A DNA stretch of 64,000 nucleotides from Diabrotica undecimpunctata (taxonomy: Eukaryota; Arthropoda; Insecta; Coleoptera; Chrysomelidae), in NCBI RefSeq assembly GCF_040954645.1, contig NC_092806.1, forward strand, positions 72,170,141 through 72,234,140. Direction: 5' to 3'. How positions within the stretch are numbered: position 1 is the stretch's first letter; each line of letters opens with the position of its first letter. The position numbers were made by a program, and so were the translations under genes. Shown piece after piece: positions 21,214 through 34,155 of this stretch. Under the pieces are notes generated by a model. The model was not told the DNA's origin and made no database searches. It saw only the letters and a list, made by a program, of their open reading frames with translations.

Positions 21214-22635
21214 AGTTCCGTGACGCTCGTCTCAGCATTTCACTATAGAGAAAAAAGTAAAATACAACGACAGTACAGAAGCTTTTCTTTAAAAACAAAG
21301 CCCCAAGTAAAATAAACGTATCTTCCTTTTAAATAACTACATAATAATATACGATCTACGAGGACTTATAATCACCTTGACGATTTAAATCTAAAAATTT
21401 TTAACATTAAAATAACGTTACTGGGAAAAAAAATATGTAAGACTTTAAATCAGGTCAGAGCAGATTCGAGTAACACTCCAATGAAAATGTCCAAATTAAG
21501 GGCATAATGTATATAAATGAAAGATACAGTCTGCAGATTATACAATTATATAAACCGAGAAAAATTCTAAAATCAAAGAAGTATGGAATAATTCTTAATA
21601 TTCATATATAAACACAAGATTTAACTTAAAATGCCACAAAAAAAAACAGTGCGAAGATTAATTTGCAAAAAATTAATACAAACCTGCGTTAAAAACTCGT
21701 GTTATAAATATATTAACAATTTCATTGAACATATTGGAAACTTCATGTAAATATTTTTAAATGAGATAGCGAAAATATATATTTTACCAGCAATAAAAAA
21801 CTTAAAACTTACCTTTAAAACGTAGAACTAAATCTATTCTGCTGATCTTAATTAGCATATATTACCCTTACTGGCACTTCTCTGCATTCTTTCAACCCGA
21901 ATTCGCGTGAATCACTCCGGATATCTTCTGATCCCGGCGGCGACCAACTCATTCTGACATACATACACGCCATCACAAAACAGTTTCTATTAGCTAACCA
22001 TCAAGCTGTCTAAAGAGAGAATTTTGATGATTTCTAATCAATACTTGTACTGTTGTTGTTATGTAACTTCGTTAATCTTTTTTATTCTATTTCTTCATAT
22101 CAAAATTCCGCTTTTAGACAACTTTTTGGAATTACCTGGATCAGCCTCGAACAACTTACCCGAGAGTCTCGATAGACTCACAGATTAGTCACCCTTATTG
22201 ACCCAAAAACTGTTAATGATCCCATCTCACAATAATCAAATTGCATTCTAACTCTTACACTGTGGAGTTTCCAGTAAATAAATATTTCAATACTTGATCT
22301 TTTATTATTTAATCGGTAATTTTGTATTGCATTTTATATTATTTAAACTTAATGTATCTCACATCTCCACCACAAACATTCTCTTACCTTTGCCGATAAT
22401 AACGACCTGGCAGCGTACTAAATTCTGTAACAAAGAAAATATTTGTTAGTTCAGAACATACAGAGAGAACATGCAAATATTTTTTATTAATTAAATTTAA
22501 AAAATATGGAAATATGCATCCATTATACATATAAGAATTTAAATTTAAAATTTGAATTTAAAATTTATAAAAAAAAAAACCCACAGGAAAATGTGATTTT
22601 AAAATCCAGTTTCCAGAAAAACTATTTGTTGCAGT
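21214..22635. other. No gene; AT-rich spacer with one GC-rich patch
   Basis: No coding sequence recognised. A GC-richer patch at about 21885-21965 ('cgaattcgcgtgaatc' to 'ggcggcgaccaac') stands out from its surroundings; it has no open frame worth calling and no repeat partner that I could find here. Confidence 0.4.
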
Positions 22636-22639
22636 GATC

Positions 22640-22915
22640 ATCACTTATTAAGAATTAAGATCACATTTTGGAGTAAAGAGAGAGAGCAATTGCTAAAATA
22701 TGTTGCTTATTTAAGATCTTTTTTCGAAATCTTTCATGGATACCTTATGGCGTCAGAAAACCCTCCGTTATGCCACTACTGCAATACTCGACTTTCCATC
22801 AAATACGTGACAATAGACTGCCGTCACTTTGATTGTTCTAGAAGTCAGCATAACTTAAAAGCAGGCCTAAAAGATATTTTTATTGATTTGAACCGTCTTC
22901 TAAAGTTCTCAATAA
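22640..22915 (+). pseudogene. Fragments of LINEs: endonuclease tip and jockey-type C-terminal zinc-knuckle region
   Basis: At 22640-22680 the frame reads 'SDHHLLRIKI', the signature end of an AP endonuclease. From about 22735 another frame reads 'GYLMASENPPLCHYCNTRLSIKYVTI', matching the P-x-C-x-x-C-x-x-x-x-x-x-H-x(I) C-terminal motif that follows RNase H in jockey and I elements. The open frame continues into 22992 only because a foldback element inserted at 22916 happens to stay open. Confidence 0.55.
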
Positions 22916-23135
22916 AGCCCAGTCTGGTTATGCAAAAATCATCGATTTCACGGCAAAATCTTTCGCAGATATCTAAAGGTTTTAAGACGTAGGTGGGGGT
23001 TAGTAGATGACGAATAGATGAAAAGGTACTGGTATTTTTACCTTGCGTTTTTTTAAACAATAATTTATAGTCACAATTTGATTTTGTGTCTATAAGTTTT
23101 TTCCCTTATATTTTAAATAAACAATATTTATATCA

Positions 23136-24773
23136 GATGGCAGAACATTTCAGCGAACATCTAAATATAAATGATATTGAAGGAGAGTACAATATAGAAA
23201 ATGAACAAAATATACAACGTCAACTACACAGTGAAGACCCAACAAGAAGAGAAGTGTCAGATGCGATCCTAAAACTCAAAGACAATAAAGCCCCAGGAAT
23301 CGATGACATCTGTTCGGAAATGTATAAAAAAGGTGGTGATCAACTTTTTGCAGCAATCCATAAACTAATAGTACTTATATGGCAGAATGAATGGGTACCA
23401 GAAGAGTGGCTGAAGGGAATAATATGTCCATTGCATAAAAAGGGGGATCAACTGGAGTGTAAGAACTATAGAGGCATTACTCTGTTAGCATCTGCGTATA
23501 AGATCTTCGGCAATGTATTATCTGAAAGACTTAAACATTTTACAAAGGATATTGTTGGTCAATATCAATGCGGATTTACTGCTGGAAAGTCAACTACACA
23601 TCAAATTCAAGCACATAGGCAGATTTTAGAAAAGTCCCTAGAATATAACATAGAAACACACCATCTCTTCATTGACTTCAAAGCAGCCTATGACAGTGTG
23701 AAAAGAACTGCATTATATAATGCAATGATAGACTTTGGGATTCCACCTAGGTTAGTTAAGTTGACCCACCTAACAATGCAAAACGTAAGCTCATGCGTTA
23801 GAATTGAAGGAGAAAACTCTACGTTCTTTGACATTAATAATGGTCTAAGACAGGGAGACGCGTTGGCGTGTCTGCTCTTTAATATTGCCTTGGAAAAGGC
23901 AATCAGACAATTAAATATTAGAATGAATGGAACTATTTTTAATAGATCGACGCAAATTCTCGCATTCGCTGACGATATAGTTATAGTGGGCAGAAGTATG
24001 AGAGACATGGTGCAGTGTTTTACAAGGCTTGCGGACGCAGCAAGTGAATTAGGACTTGTGGTAAACGAGGAAAAAACCAAATATATGTTGGTTTCTAAAA
24101 ACCCTCGAAATATCCAACAAAGAATTCAAATTAACAACCATACCTTTAAGCAAGTCAACGAATTCACATATCTTGGATCGCTAGTAAACGCAACAAACAC
24201 GACAAACGACGAAATAAAAAGACGCATAGCAATAGCAAACAGAACTGTTCACGGCCTCCAGAGACATTTAAAAAATAAAAATATAAAACGTGCACTAAAG
24301 CTTAATATATACAGGACCTTAATAAGACCAGTTTTGATATATGGGGCTGAAACGTGGATCTTATCTCAAAATGATAAAAGACTTCTTGGTATTTTTGAGA
24401 GAAAAATTCTTAGAAAGATTTTTGGGGCCGTAAATGAAAATGGGCTATGGCGTCGAAGATACAACTTTGAACTGTATCAGTTATACACCGATCCAGATAT
24501 TGTGAAATTCGTTAAAGTGCAGAGACTTAGATGGGCTGGACACATTGCTAGGATGTCAGATCACGAATACACGAAGAGATTAACATTTTCACAACCAGAG
24601 GGCACAAGAAGCAGAGGACGACCACGAATGAGATGGATTGATGATATGGAAGAAGACCTACAGATTCTAGGGGTTAGAAGATGGAGGGAAGTTGCCAGGA
24701 ATCGACAGGAGTGGCGACTTCTTTGTGAGCAGGCCAAGGTCCACAACGGATTGTCGAGCCACTTATGATGATG
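23136..24773 (+). mobile_element. 5'-truncated LINE nested in foldback 1
   Basis: Bounded by the 13-bp target duplication AATATTTATATCA (23123-23135 and 24774-24786). The right foldback arm preserves the uninterrupted target. The 1638-bp insert ends in CCACTTATGATGATG, a short ATG repeat tail rather than poly(A), like the related copy ending near 60684. Confidence 0.93.
23137..24768 (+). CDS. LINE reverse transcriptase (N-terminally truncated ORF2), open
   Basis: 543 residues without a stop, from the first ATG of the insert to TGA. RT motifs in order: 'KDNKAPGIDDICSEM' (about 23281-23325), 'LHKKGDQLECKNYRGITLL' (about 23434-23490), 'QCGFTAGKSTTHQ' (about 23569-23607), 'FIDFKAAYDSV' (about 23668-23700), 'GLRQGDALACLLF' (about 23842-23880), catalytic 'AFADDIVIVGRS' (about 23962-23997) and 'FTYLGSLV' (about 24166-24190). 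The C terminus has 'LRWAGHIARMSDHEYTKRL' (about 24529-24585) and 'GRPRMRWIDDMEEDL'. The endonuclease half is missing, so the copy cannot retrotranspose by itself. The full frame suggests recent insertion. Confidence 0.9.
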   Translation: MAEHFSEHLNINDIEGEYNIENEQNIQRQLHSEDPTRREVSDAILKLKDNKAPGIDDICSEMYKKGGDQLFAAIHKLIVLIWQNEWVPEEWLKGIICPLHKKGDQLECKNYRGITLLASAYKIFGNVLSERLKHFTKDIVGQYQCGFTAGKSTTHQIQAHRQILEKSLEYNIETHHLFIDFKAAYDSVKRTALYNAMIDFGIPPRLVKLTHLTMQNVSSCVRIEGENSTFFDINNGLRQGDALACLLFNIALEKAIRQLNIRMNGTIFNRSTQILAFADDIVIVGRSMRDMVQCFTRLADAASELGLVVNEEKTKYMLVSKNPRNIQQRIQINNHTFKQVNEFTYLGSLVNATNTTNDEIKRRIAIANRTVHGLQRHLKNKNIKRALKLNIYRTLIRPVLIYGAETWILSQNDKRLLGIFERKILRKIFGAVNENGLWRRRYNFELYQLYTDPDIVKFVKVQRLRWAGHIARMSDHEYTKRLTFSQPEGTRSRGRPRMRWIDDMEEDLQILGVRRWREVARNRQEWRLLCEQAKVHNGLSSHL

Positions 24774-27045
24774 AATATTTATATCATTTTTTTATATCAA
24801 GAATATCCTTATTTTCCCATTTTTTCAATTAACATTGTTAAATACTTTACGGAGATATTGGCAAAAAAGCAGTTTTTTGCACTAATTTATAAATTTTATT
24901 AATTTTTTACCGGAATTACCTTCTTTTAAATTTGTGCGAAATTTTCCCCCGATTGGTCAAAAAGTTATTTAATTTATTTATCCCTGAGGCTAATTATTTA
25001 AACTATTGAACTTGCCCTATGAATTATGCTAGACACATTTAGCAAAGTTCATAGGATTCTTTAAGAACTATTTCAGAAGTTAAATGCATATTGCGTTTTC
25101 ATCGAAATTATTTACAAAATAAAAATAAATGTTTTTTACTTATAAATAATTGTAATAACTTCTATATTTTTTATGCTACAGACTTGTACGACCAACCATT
25201 GGATAGCTGGTAAAAAAACTCACATTTAAAAAAAAACCTTCTATGACCAATGGGAACGAAGTTAGTGACTATTTTTTAAAGAATCATATGTTTATAAACA
25301 TTAAAAAAAAATTGCACAAATATTGAATGAAAAACTAAACTTTATATTAAAACTTATATCTATAAAATTTATCCAATTTTTCGAAACTTACAGCCTTTCG
25401 AAAGGTACTTTCTCGAAAGATCGACATAGGAGAGTTTAGGGGAAACTGTTTCACCTCCACGCTCCAAAATTTCGTCAATCTCAGTGTAGTTTCTTTAAAA
25501 AGTAATATACTTATACTTCTGTGAGTAAAATATTTGGTGTATTTTGAACAAAAAAGTTTTAACTAAACGTATTTACTTACTTTTTGATTGAAAATTGTAA
25601 GTAATATTTAAAACTATTGAATGAATATATAATTTTAATAAATAATTATAAGAAAACACAACGACACACTTTTTTTAAATGATTTAAGATACTTACAATT
25701 CAACAGAAATATCGGTAAATCATCTTTTAAACTAGAAACTCTGCCACCGTGCAGACAAACTGAATGTGCAGCCAAACAGCATGTTCTTCGGGTTTACTAT
25801 CAATTACAAATGTAGTTAGGTAATAATAGGTCATATTGATATAAAATGAAAAAAAAATATATGTTAACTATATTAATATCAGACTATTCCAGCCACAAAA
25901 AAAATTAGTTTTTTTACGGTGAATTTCAAATAGACTCAATTTTTCCGAGGTTTCCCATATTTTCCGGCCAGTGAAAACTATGTAGTTATTGTTATTACTA
26001 TTTCGACGAGCTACCCCAGAATAAAAAAAGAGGCTTTCAGCTGCAATGGAAGCCGAGATAATGTAAATTTTTCCTACGTGTTTCAATTTGAAGTCCCTAT
26101 GTCGAAAAAAAAACGGAGCTGAAACAGTTATCCTCTCCACTTTCCTATGTCGATGTTTCGAAAGTACCTTCGTTTCGAAGGGCTGTAAGTTTCGAAAAAT
26201 TAGATGAATTTTATAGCTATCAGTTTTAATATAAAGTTTAGATTCTCATTCTAAATTTGTGCAAATTTTATTTCTTAATGTTTATAAACAATGGAGATAT
26301 GATTTTTTTCGTTCTTCGTTCCTATTGGTCATAGGTTTTTTTTTAATGTGAGTTTTTTTACCAGCTATCCAATGGTTGTAAGTACAAGTCTGTAGCTTGA
26401 AAAATATATAAGTTATTACAATTGTTTATATTTAAAAAGATACCCCTTTTTCAAACGTTTATTTTGAAAATAATTTCGATGAAAACGCAATATGCATTTA
26501 ACTTTTGAGATAGTTTAAGTCTTAAAGAATCCTATGAAATTTGCTAAATGTGTCTAGCATCATTCATAGGGCAAGTTCAATAGTTAAAATAATTAGCCTC
26601 AGGGATAAATAAATTAAATAACTTTTAAACTATTTGACCGATCGGGGGGAAATTTCGCACAAATTTAAAAGACGGTAATTCCGGTAAAAAATTAATAAAA
26701 TTTATAAATTAGTGCAAAAAACTGCTTTTTTGCCAATATCTCCGTAAATTATTTATCAGTGTTAATTGAAAAAACGGGAAAATAAGGATATTCTTGATAT
26801 AAAAAAATGATATAAATATTGTTTATTTAAAATATAAGGGAAAACACTTATAGACACAAAATCAAATTGTGACCATAAATTATTGTTTAAAAAAAAACGC
26901 AAGGTAAAAATACCTTGCGTTTTCATCTGAGTACCTTTTCATCTATTCGTCATCTAGTAACCCCCACCTATGTCCTAAAAGCTTCAGATATCTGGGAAAA
27001 ATGTTTCGACCTTTTTTTTAACTTTTTATCAGACTGGGCTAATAA

Positions 27046-28320
27046 TAAAAAGAAACCAGAGGGTAAAGTTTACTGTTGTAAACTGTACCTGTGTCAATAA
27101 TCATAAGTTGTCGAGACACGTTAATTACAAATAAAAAACTAAAAGTTAAACCATGGAAATGGTTCTTCGTCGGCACATAATCCAACCAGTTCACAGAGAT
27201 GAGCCATCTCGTAATAATTTTACACTGTAGTTGCACTATCTGTCGTTTAATTAGACAACATAAAACAAGAAAAGTGTGTCACGTATTCAGAAACCCGCTT
27301 TGTAGTGACCAATCTGTAAGCAAATCAATGTGGGAAACCTGCACCTAACGGGCGATTATAACATTATTTATGTATCATAATGTACTTTTTTTGTTTAATT
27401 TACATTATATATATTATGGATTATTTTCAATAAGTAAACTTGTAATTGCAGATCATCTTACTGTGTGCAAAATCTATAAAAGTACCCGTCTGCCTACAAA
27501 GTCATTAGAGAAAAGAGCTTATGATGTAATTATGTATCTACAACAATGACAAGAAGCTAAAAAAAAGTGAACTACAACACTACCTATGAGATGTCACGGA
27601 ACTCAAGGCGACTTTAAATTCTAAAAAAACATAGAAAGCTACAAAAGTACCCAGGTTTTATGGTCACTTAAGGATTAAAGAAACCCTCTCCTTTATATTT
27701 ATTTGTGATTTAAAAAAAAATAATAATTGCTACACAATAACATATTTTTAACGCTATTAGTAATTGTTTTTAAACAAAACCTTACCAATCGGGAGTTTAT
27801 ACTTCCACCTGTCACACCGAACTATAATTTTTAATAATATATCACATCTTAACACGAGTACATAAAATTTAATTAATGTCTTTTAAAATCCTTTTACATT
27901 ATAAAACTCGATGGTGATTTAAAACTCATTCTAACAAACACCCACAAATACTGACAGAATTTCGTGCGTAATCAGTAAGCAAGCATGGAAACAATGTTTT
28001 TGTAAACTTTTTTGTGCTTGTTTATTTTTAAGCGAACATCAAGTATTATAGAGTGACATTTGTAATGCCAACTATAAAATCATCATTATATTAATAGATT
28101 AAAAGTAAAAAATATTAATTAAAATTTGCCAAGGAGTGTTATTGTTACCGCATTAGTTATTTTATTTAATTGCATATAGTATTAAGACTTTTTCATATAC
28201 TATTTTATAAAAATTATTTTCCCTTTTTAAATTTTTGTGTTACCACATTTTCATAAGCTAAGATAACAATGACATGATACACATAAGGGAAATTAGCAAA
28301 AAAAAAAGGTTTTTTATGAC
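27046..28320. other. No gene; AT-rich spacer
   Basis: About 1.3 kb without a recognised gene, RNA or repeat boundary. Confidence 0.4.
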
Positions 28321-28346
28321 ACTTTTTGATACAGGTATCTAAAACA

Positions 28347-29140
28347 GGCCATTCACGTTCCGATTTTTAGTCCGACTAGTGGTCCAACTTTCGCAGTTGG
28401 ATCTGAAATCGGACCGTGAGTCTGGATTAGTTGGACAACTAGTGGTACTAGTCGGAACATCTAGAGGGACGACTTGAAGGTCGGACTTCCAACTGGCGAC
28501 GAAGTGGGAGCGTGAATGGTGAAATTGGAAGTCGGATCAGAGGTCGGATCGAAAATTTCCTCAGTCAGTTGACCTTCGGCACCTGTTACGTATGAGATTT
28601 CTATGAATTACTTTACGCAAAGATTCCCAGTTCGCAAATATTTAATAGAAAAGAAACTTTTAATTGCATGAAAATTGCCCCTATTAAAATACATGATTCT
28701 TCATCATCATCTACTTTTTGTTTCAACACTCCAGATTGGCTACAAAAGAATTATCAACAAACAACGAAAATTAAATCATAGTTGTACTGAAAATAGAAAT
28801 AACTGTTTTTTTGTTATTCTGAAGTTATTTTCTTGTGGCATCTTATGCAAATTTACTATTTTAATTGGAAATAAGCCTGAATATTAGTAAGAAATTAAAT
28901 TTATTTGACGTTTTGACTTCAACTTCGGAATATTTTGATAACGATTTCCTCCTCCTCCTAATTATATTTTGCGTAGTGTTTATTCGATACATTTTTTCGT
29001 TAAGCGATGTACACCGTCATGAAAACAAACTAGAACTGAAGGTGGACCACTAGTTGGATAGCAAGTCGGAACGTGAGTGGAGACGAATATCCAACTAGTA
29101 GTCTTACTAAGTGAGACCGCAAGTCGGAACTTGAATGCCC
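28347..29140. mobile_element. Non-autonomous DNA transposon with short TIRs and subterminal repeats
   Basis: The ends are inverted: GGCCATTCACGTTCCGA (28347-28363) and the complement of GGGCATTCAAGTTCCGA (29124-29140), two mismatches in 17. Variants of the same 'CATTCACGTTCCGA / TCGGAACGTGAGTGG' word and of 'CCAACTAGTGGTCC' recur inside both ends. It interrupts a repeat whose intact relative lies at 30000-30178. No transposase frame is present. The GGCCATTCA/GGGCATTCA ends recall PIF/Harbinger-type MITEs, but the target duplication is unclear. Confidence 0.7.
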
Positions 29141-30180
29141 AACTTTACAGTTGCTGTTAATAAATTTGGTGATAAAAATATGTAATTAATTAAATGTGCA
29201 GAAGATTAAACGTTATTTTTTAATTATAAACAATATTATCAACAATATTATCAAATGTAAGATCGCTATTTGAATTTAAATACTAGAGGTGAAGAACGGT
29301 AAATTATTTGGAAAGCATATAAAAATTGTTGAGTCTAGGATATGAAGATTTTCAGGTCAGAAATATGTATTTTTACATGCATGGAATTTTTTGCTTAAAA
29401 TTTTGAAAGTAGATATAAAATACCTCAAAGATCAAAATATATCCTATACCAATATGTGCTTTTAATTTGGGGACGGTTACTACCCCAACTCGGGGGTTGA
29501 AAAATGTTAATAAAAAACATGGTTATCGTTAGAACAGTAAATTTTAAGACAAAAATGTTGTTTAGAGTTTTGTCCAAGAGTCAATATTTTTTAAATTATT
29601 TGTGACTGAAAGTTGACAAATTCCACTGAAAAAAGCATGTTTTTCAAGCGTTTTTTCAACTTCAAAAATTTACATTTTATCTGAAACACTGTTAGTATAT
29701 AAAATGAAGCTGATAAAGATACAATATTTACCATGATATTTGTTCTTATTATTACCGTACACTTTCAAAAAAAAACTTTTATTTATCGAATACAAAAATC
29801 CAAACATATGATGTTGAATAACTGGAAAACTGTAAGCTTTTCATAGAAACTTTCTTAAAGATCTTAAAAAACCTTTAAAATAACCACTAGTAAAGGGATT
29901 TGTGGTAAAGTCCGAAATTGGGTAAAACTAGTTTTTCTTGGATATTTGCGTATTATTCAAATTAGCTAGATAAAGACCAGAGAACTAAGGATTTGCTAGT
30001 GACATTCATTGGTACAGGTATCTAACAAGTGCCTTCGATAAATTTAGTGATATCACTATGTAATAAATGAAATATGTATAAGACTAAACTTACTTTTTTA
30101 CTTATAAACAATATATAAATAATTTAAAATCGCAATTTGATTTTAAATACTAAAGGTGAAGACCGCTGTCGTGAAGATCT
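29141..30180 (+). repeat. Direct repeat pair flanking a diverged dispersed repeat
   Basis: Sequences at 28322-28346 plus 29141-29305 (split by the TIR element) match 30000-30178 with roughly three-quarters identity by eye: 'tacaggtatctaa', 'aataaatttgg/agtgat', 'ttataaacaat', 'atttgaatttaaatact' and 'gaggtgaagaac' occur in the same order. Between them, 29465-29730 is a second member of the family seen at 960-1250. The arrangement resembles a tandemly repeated or terminally repeated old element. Confidence 0.5.
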
Positions 30181-30185
30181 GTCAT

Positions 30186-30226
30186 TATTAGGCATCTGTC
30201 TAAGTTAGTTAGACAGATGCCTAATA
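30186..30226. repeat. Short perfect hairpin
   Basis: Two 16-bp arms, TTAGGCATCTGTCTAA at 30188-30203 and its exact complement at 30209-30224, are separated by 5 bases; two further outer pairs extend it to 18 bp. No T-tract or flanking gene suggests a terminator. Confidence 0.85.
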
Positions 30227-32022
30227 TATGGGCATTATGCTAATGCTTTGTAGATTGCAATAGTTCTACCGTCTATATCGTGCTAAAGTCTGAGATTTTT
30301 TAAGAAACAATATACACTCCTTCTTTTGATTTTGAGGCATTAGTATAAATATATTGGTAATTCTCGTACTTATTAATTTTACTGTAAAATTGTTTAATCC
30401 TAGAGGAAGCATTAAGTTGATTACTGTCTTGGTAAACTTATGTCTAGGAAGGGTTTTATGACCATCCAAGGATTTGGTATATTTTAGGGGACGCTTCGGT
30501 TTTTAAAAGTTAGTGATGAAGTTTAAACTCTTTCCTTGTATACCTTTTTTTAATTGCCGTATTGTCAGACTCCAGTAAGAGTCTAAAAGGTATCCATTAA
30601 ATTCTGGCAGACAGCGGTGGGGGAGACCTTTTTTAGACATCTAATGTCACGAAGCAAGACACCCTGGCATCTTCCGGCTAAGTATGACACTAGGCCAGAA
30701 GACCCCATGGTAGTGCCGGATTAATCGTGTTCCGGCTAAAACCTGAGAATCATCATTATCTTCATCAACTAGCCTCTAACGTCCACTGCTGAACATAGGC
30801 CTCTCGCATGCTTTTCCACTTAGTCCGATTTTGCGCCATCTGAATCCAATTTGTAGTCACTCTTTTTATGTCATTTTTCCATCTCGTTGGGGGTCGACCT
30901 CTATTTCTGTTAGCTTGTATTCGAGGTCTCCATTCCAAAATTCTTTTTGTCCACCGGCCATCAACTGATCTTGCTACATGACCTGCCCAGTTCCACTTTA
31001 GTGTTGTTATCCTTTCGATAATGTCTGCTACTCCTGATCTTTTGCGTATAGTAGGAGCATTGGGTATTCTATCACGTAGGTAATAGGTATTCTATCACTG
31101 GCAAAATACACTGATTAAATACTTTTCTTTTTAGACACATTGGAATCTTGGACCTAAAAATATCCTTCGCCTTTCCAAATGCAGCCCAAGCGAGGTTTAT
31201 TCTTCTTTTCGGCTCGATTGTTTGGTTGTCTCGGCTTATTCTGCTCTCATGGCCAAAGTATTTATAGGAGTCAACTGGCTCAATATCTTTGTCTTCTACT
31301 GAGATGTCTTTGTTGTGGACTAAATTTGTAATAAATTGTGTTTTTGAAAAATTTATTTTAAGACCAACTCTTTTTGTGGCAGTATGGAGTTCTTGGAGCA
31401 TTATCTGTGCCTGATCAAAGCTGTCTGCAATAAGAACGATATCATCTGCAAATTTAAGGTTATTTAAAAATTTTCCATCTACATTGATGCCCTTTTCGTT
31501 CTAATCTATTGTTTTACAAGCGTATTCTAGCAAAGTTGTAAATAATTTAGGAGACATGTTGTCTCCATGCCAAACGCCTCTTTCAATACGAAAGGTCCCA
31601 GTATCTACTAGAAGTCTAGTTTTGATGTCAACATATTAGTTATTGTCTTCATAAACAACTTTTATACCGAAGATAACAAGCTAATAGGTCTATAGTTCTT
31701 TAGCTCTGTTATATCTCCCATTTTGTGCATGACTACTATAACAGCTTTATTCCACTGAGATGGTGTAACCTCTTTTGAAAGGCATAAGTTATATAATTGT
31801 GTCAATGCTTTAAATACTGTCTTTCCTCCTGATTTAACTGCCTCAATAACGATTTGATCATCACCAGCTGCTTTATTGTTTTTCATTCGAATTAATTACT
31901 TTGAGATTTCTTCGATTGTTATTTCTGGGATATCCTCTGAACCCACATTCTGGAGTTTTCTCAACTTGGTGCTGTCTTTCTTACCCCTTTCTCTATATAA
32001 TTCTGTGTAAAATTCTTCAACT

Positions 32023-32670
<648 letters not shown>

Positions 32671-34135
32671 TGTGACGATTGGGGTTTATAGAAAATAATT
32701 TATAAGTTATATACTACATAATATTAGATATTTGGTTGTTTTAAATAAATTATATACTAGAGAATTTTATAAAAATTTATTTATGTGAGGGCATTTTTAA
32801 TAAATTAGCATATAATAAGTGTAAAAAGTTGTATTTTAATGTTGTAAATATATTTAAGTGAGCCATGTGCCTAGGCAACCAACTATACAGTAAGTAATTG
32901 ACAGATAGAAATTAATCATAATACGAATATAAGTGGGGTTATAATAATATATTGTTTGAAATGTGTATTTTATTAAATTAGAGTGTTAGTTACTAATTTG
33001 AATGTTTATTCTGATCTGAAAAGCCTAAATGTCAACAAAATTATCAATGGAACATAAACAAATTCTCCAGAGTGCAGAGTGTGACCATTGTTTACGGTCG
33101 AACATTCTGGAATAATGATTATGTTGGTGGATGGAACAGATATTTTTTCGAGAACATCCATATCGAAGAAATAGAACGAAATTGGAACATGATCTCTTAC
33201 CAGATGGTTCTAGAATATCCAAAAAGATATAAATACCCGTGATTTGGATTCAAGATGGCAGTTTTTAGTCAGAAGTCAGGCCAGTTCATTATGAAAGTTA
33301 GTAAATACATTTAGTTAGTGAAGAAAATTGTTCAGAATTTTCAAGAAGTCAGTCAGAAAAGTTTAGTAAGAAATATGAAAGTTAGTTGGAGTCAGTGAAT
33401 CAAGTACAAATAGTCCAATTGTTTAATATAGTGAGTTAAATGAAGATGAAAAATTATGCATATATTTAATGCACATTTATAATTATACACAAATAATTAT
33501 TGAAGATTATAAAAGTATATTAGAAGAATATTGGATGGACATTGGAAGGAATTAAAATTATATTATGATTGGAGATTAGTATAAATCAACTTATAATAAT
33601 TGGATATTGGTATATTGAAAAGAAGAATAAATATAAATGGTGTTTGCTGGTTTGCTTGGTATTGTATAAATGCTGGTGAAGAAAAATATATCTTAAATTG
33701 GTAGAAGCTGATAATTGGAAAAAGTAATTTCACCAAAAACAAGGATAACCGAAGTACGAAGACATTCAGTGGTGATTAGAATCTATATAGTGGAAAACAG
33801 TTCATTTAGGCATTCAGTGAAAGAAAGGTACAAAATTTTGTTAATATAATTTAGTTAGTGTCATAACAATTTCAATGTTGAAGATAGTTTGTTTAAATTT
33901 TACATTGTCTATAGAATTAATTAGTTTTATAAGAATATCAATTTAAAGATAGTTTATTTTAAATTTACATTGGCTAGGTTAGATATATATGTGTGTTTCA
34001 TAATAGTTATAATAAAAATAATTTAAAAAAGTACTTACAAGCTAATTCTTTGAGAACCGCGATAAAAACCCTATATATTATATTATTAAAAATACTCATT
34101 GCTCATCATTCAAACAAAAAAAACACATAATAACA
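32671..34135 (+). repeat. Probable solo LTR inserted in a (TA)n array
   Basis: A 1465-bp unique block begins TGTGACGATT and ends CATAATAACA, the TG...CA form of an LTR, and is flanked on both sides by (TA)n sequence. A TATAAATA box (about 33227-33235) is followed by initiator-like 'TCAGT/TCAGA' words and a leader full of 'AGTTAGT' and 'GTCAG' repeats, typical of insect LTRs. There is no ORF and no second LTR. Because the flanks are TA repeats, the target duplication cannot be verified. An alternative is a non-coding segment of another element. Confidence 0.5.
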
Positions 34136-34155
34136 ATATATATATATATATATAT

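Larger units (their letters stand above)
22916..27040. mobile_element. Large foldback (long inverted repeat) element 1
   Basis: The left side (22916-23135, continued at 24787-25465) and right side (26116-27040) are inverted copies of each other. The ends carry AGCCCAGTCTG (22916-22926, complement at 27030-27040), flanked by AATAA on both sides (22911-22915 and 27041-27045). Matching inner blocks include 'gatgacgaatagatgaaaagg', 'ccttgcgttttttt', 'tagcctcagggataaataa' and 'cgacatagga'. Without the nested LINE the element is about 2.4 kb, with arms near 0.9 kb and a loop of about 650 bp. No coding sequence belongs to it, so it is presumably mobilised in trans; the superfamily is unknown. Confidence 0.85.

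Noticed and set aside
22690..22992. A 100-codon small zinc-knuckle gene
   Set aside because: Only the first part is jockey-like; the rest is the left end of foldback 1 (starting 22916), so the frame is a chance fusion.
28675..29053. Two short open frames inside the TIR element
   Set aside because: No recognisable motif, no transposase features, AT-rich composition; treated as non-coding interior.
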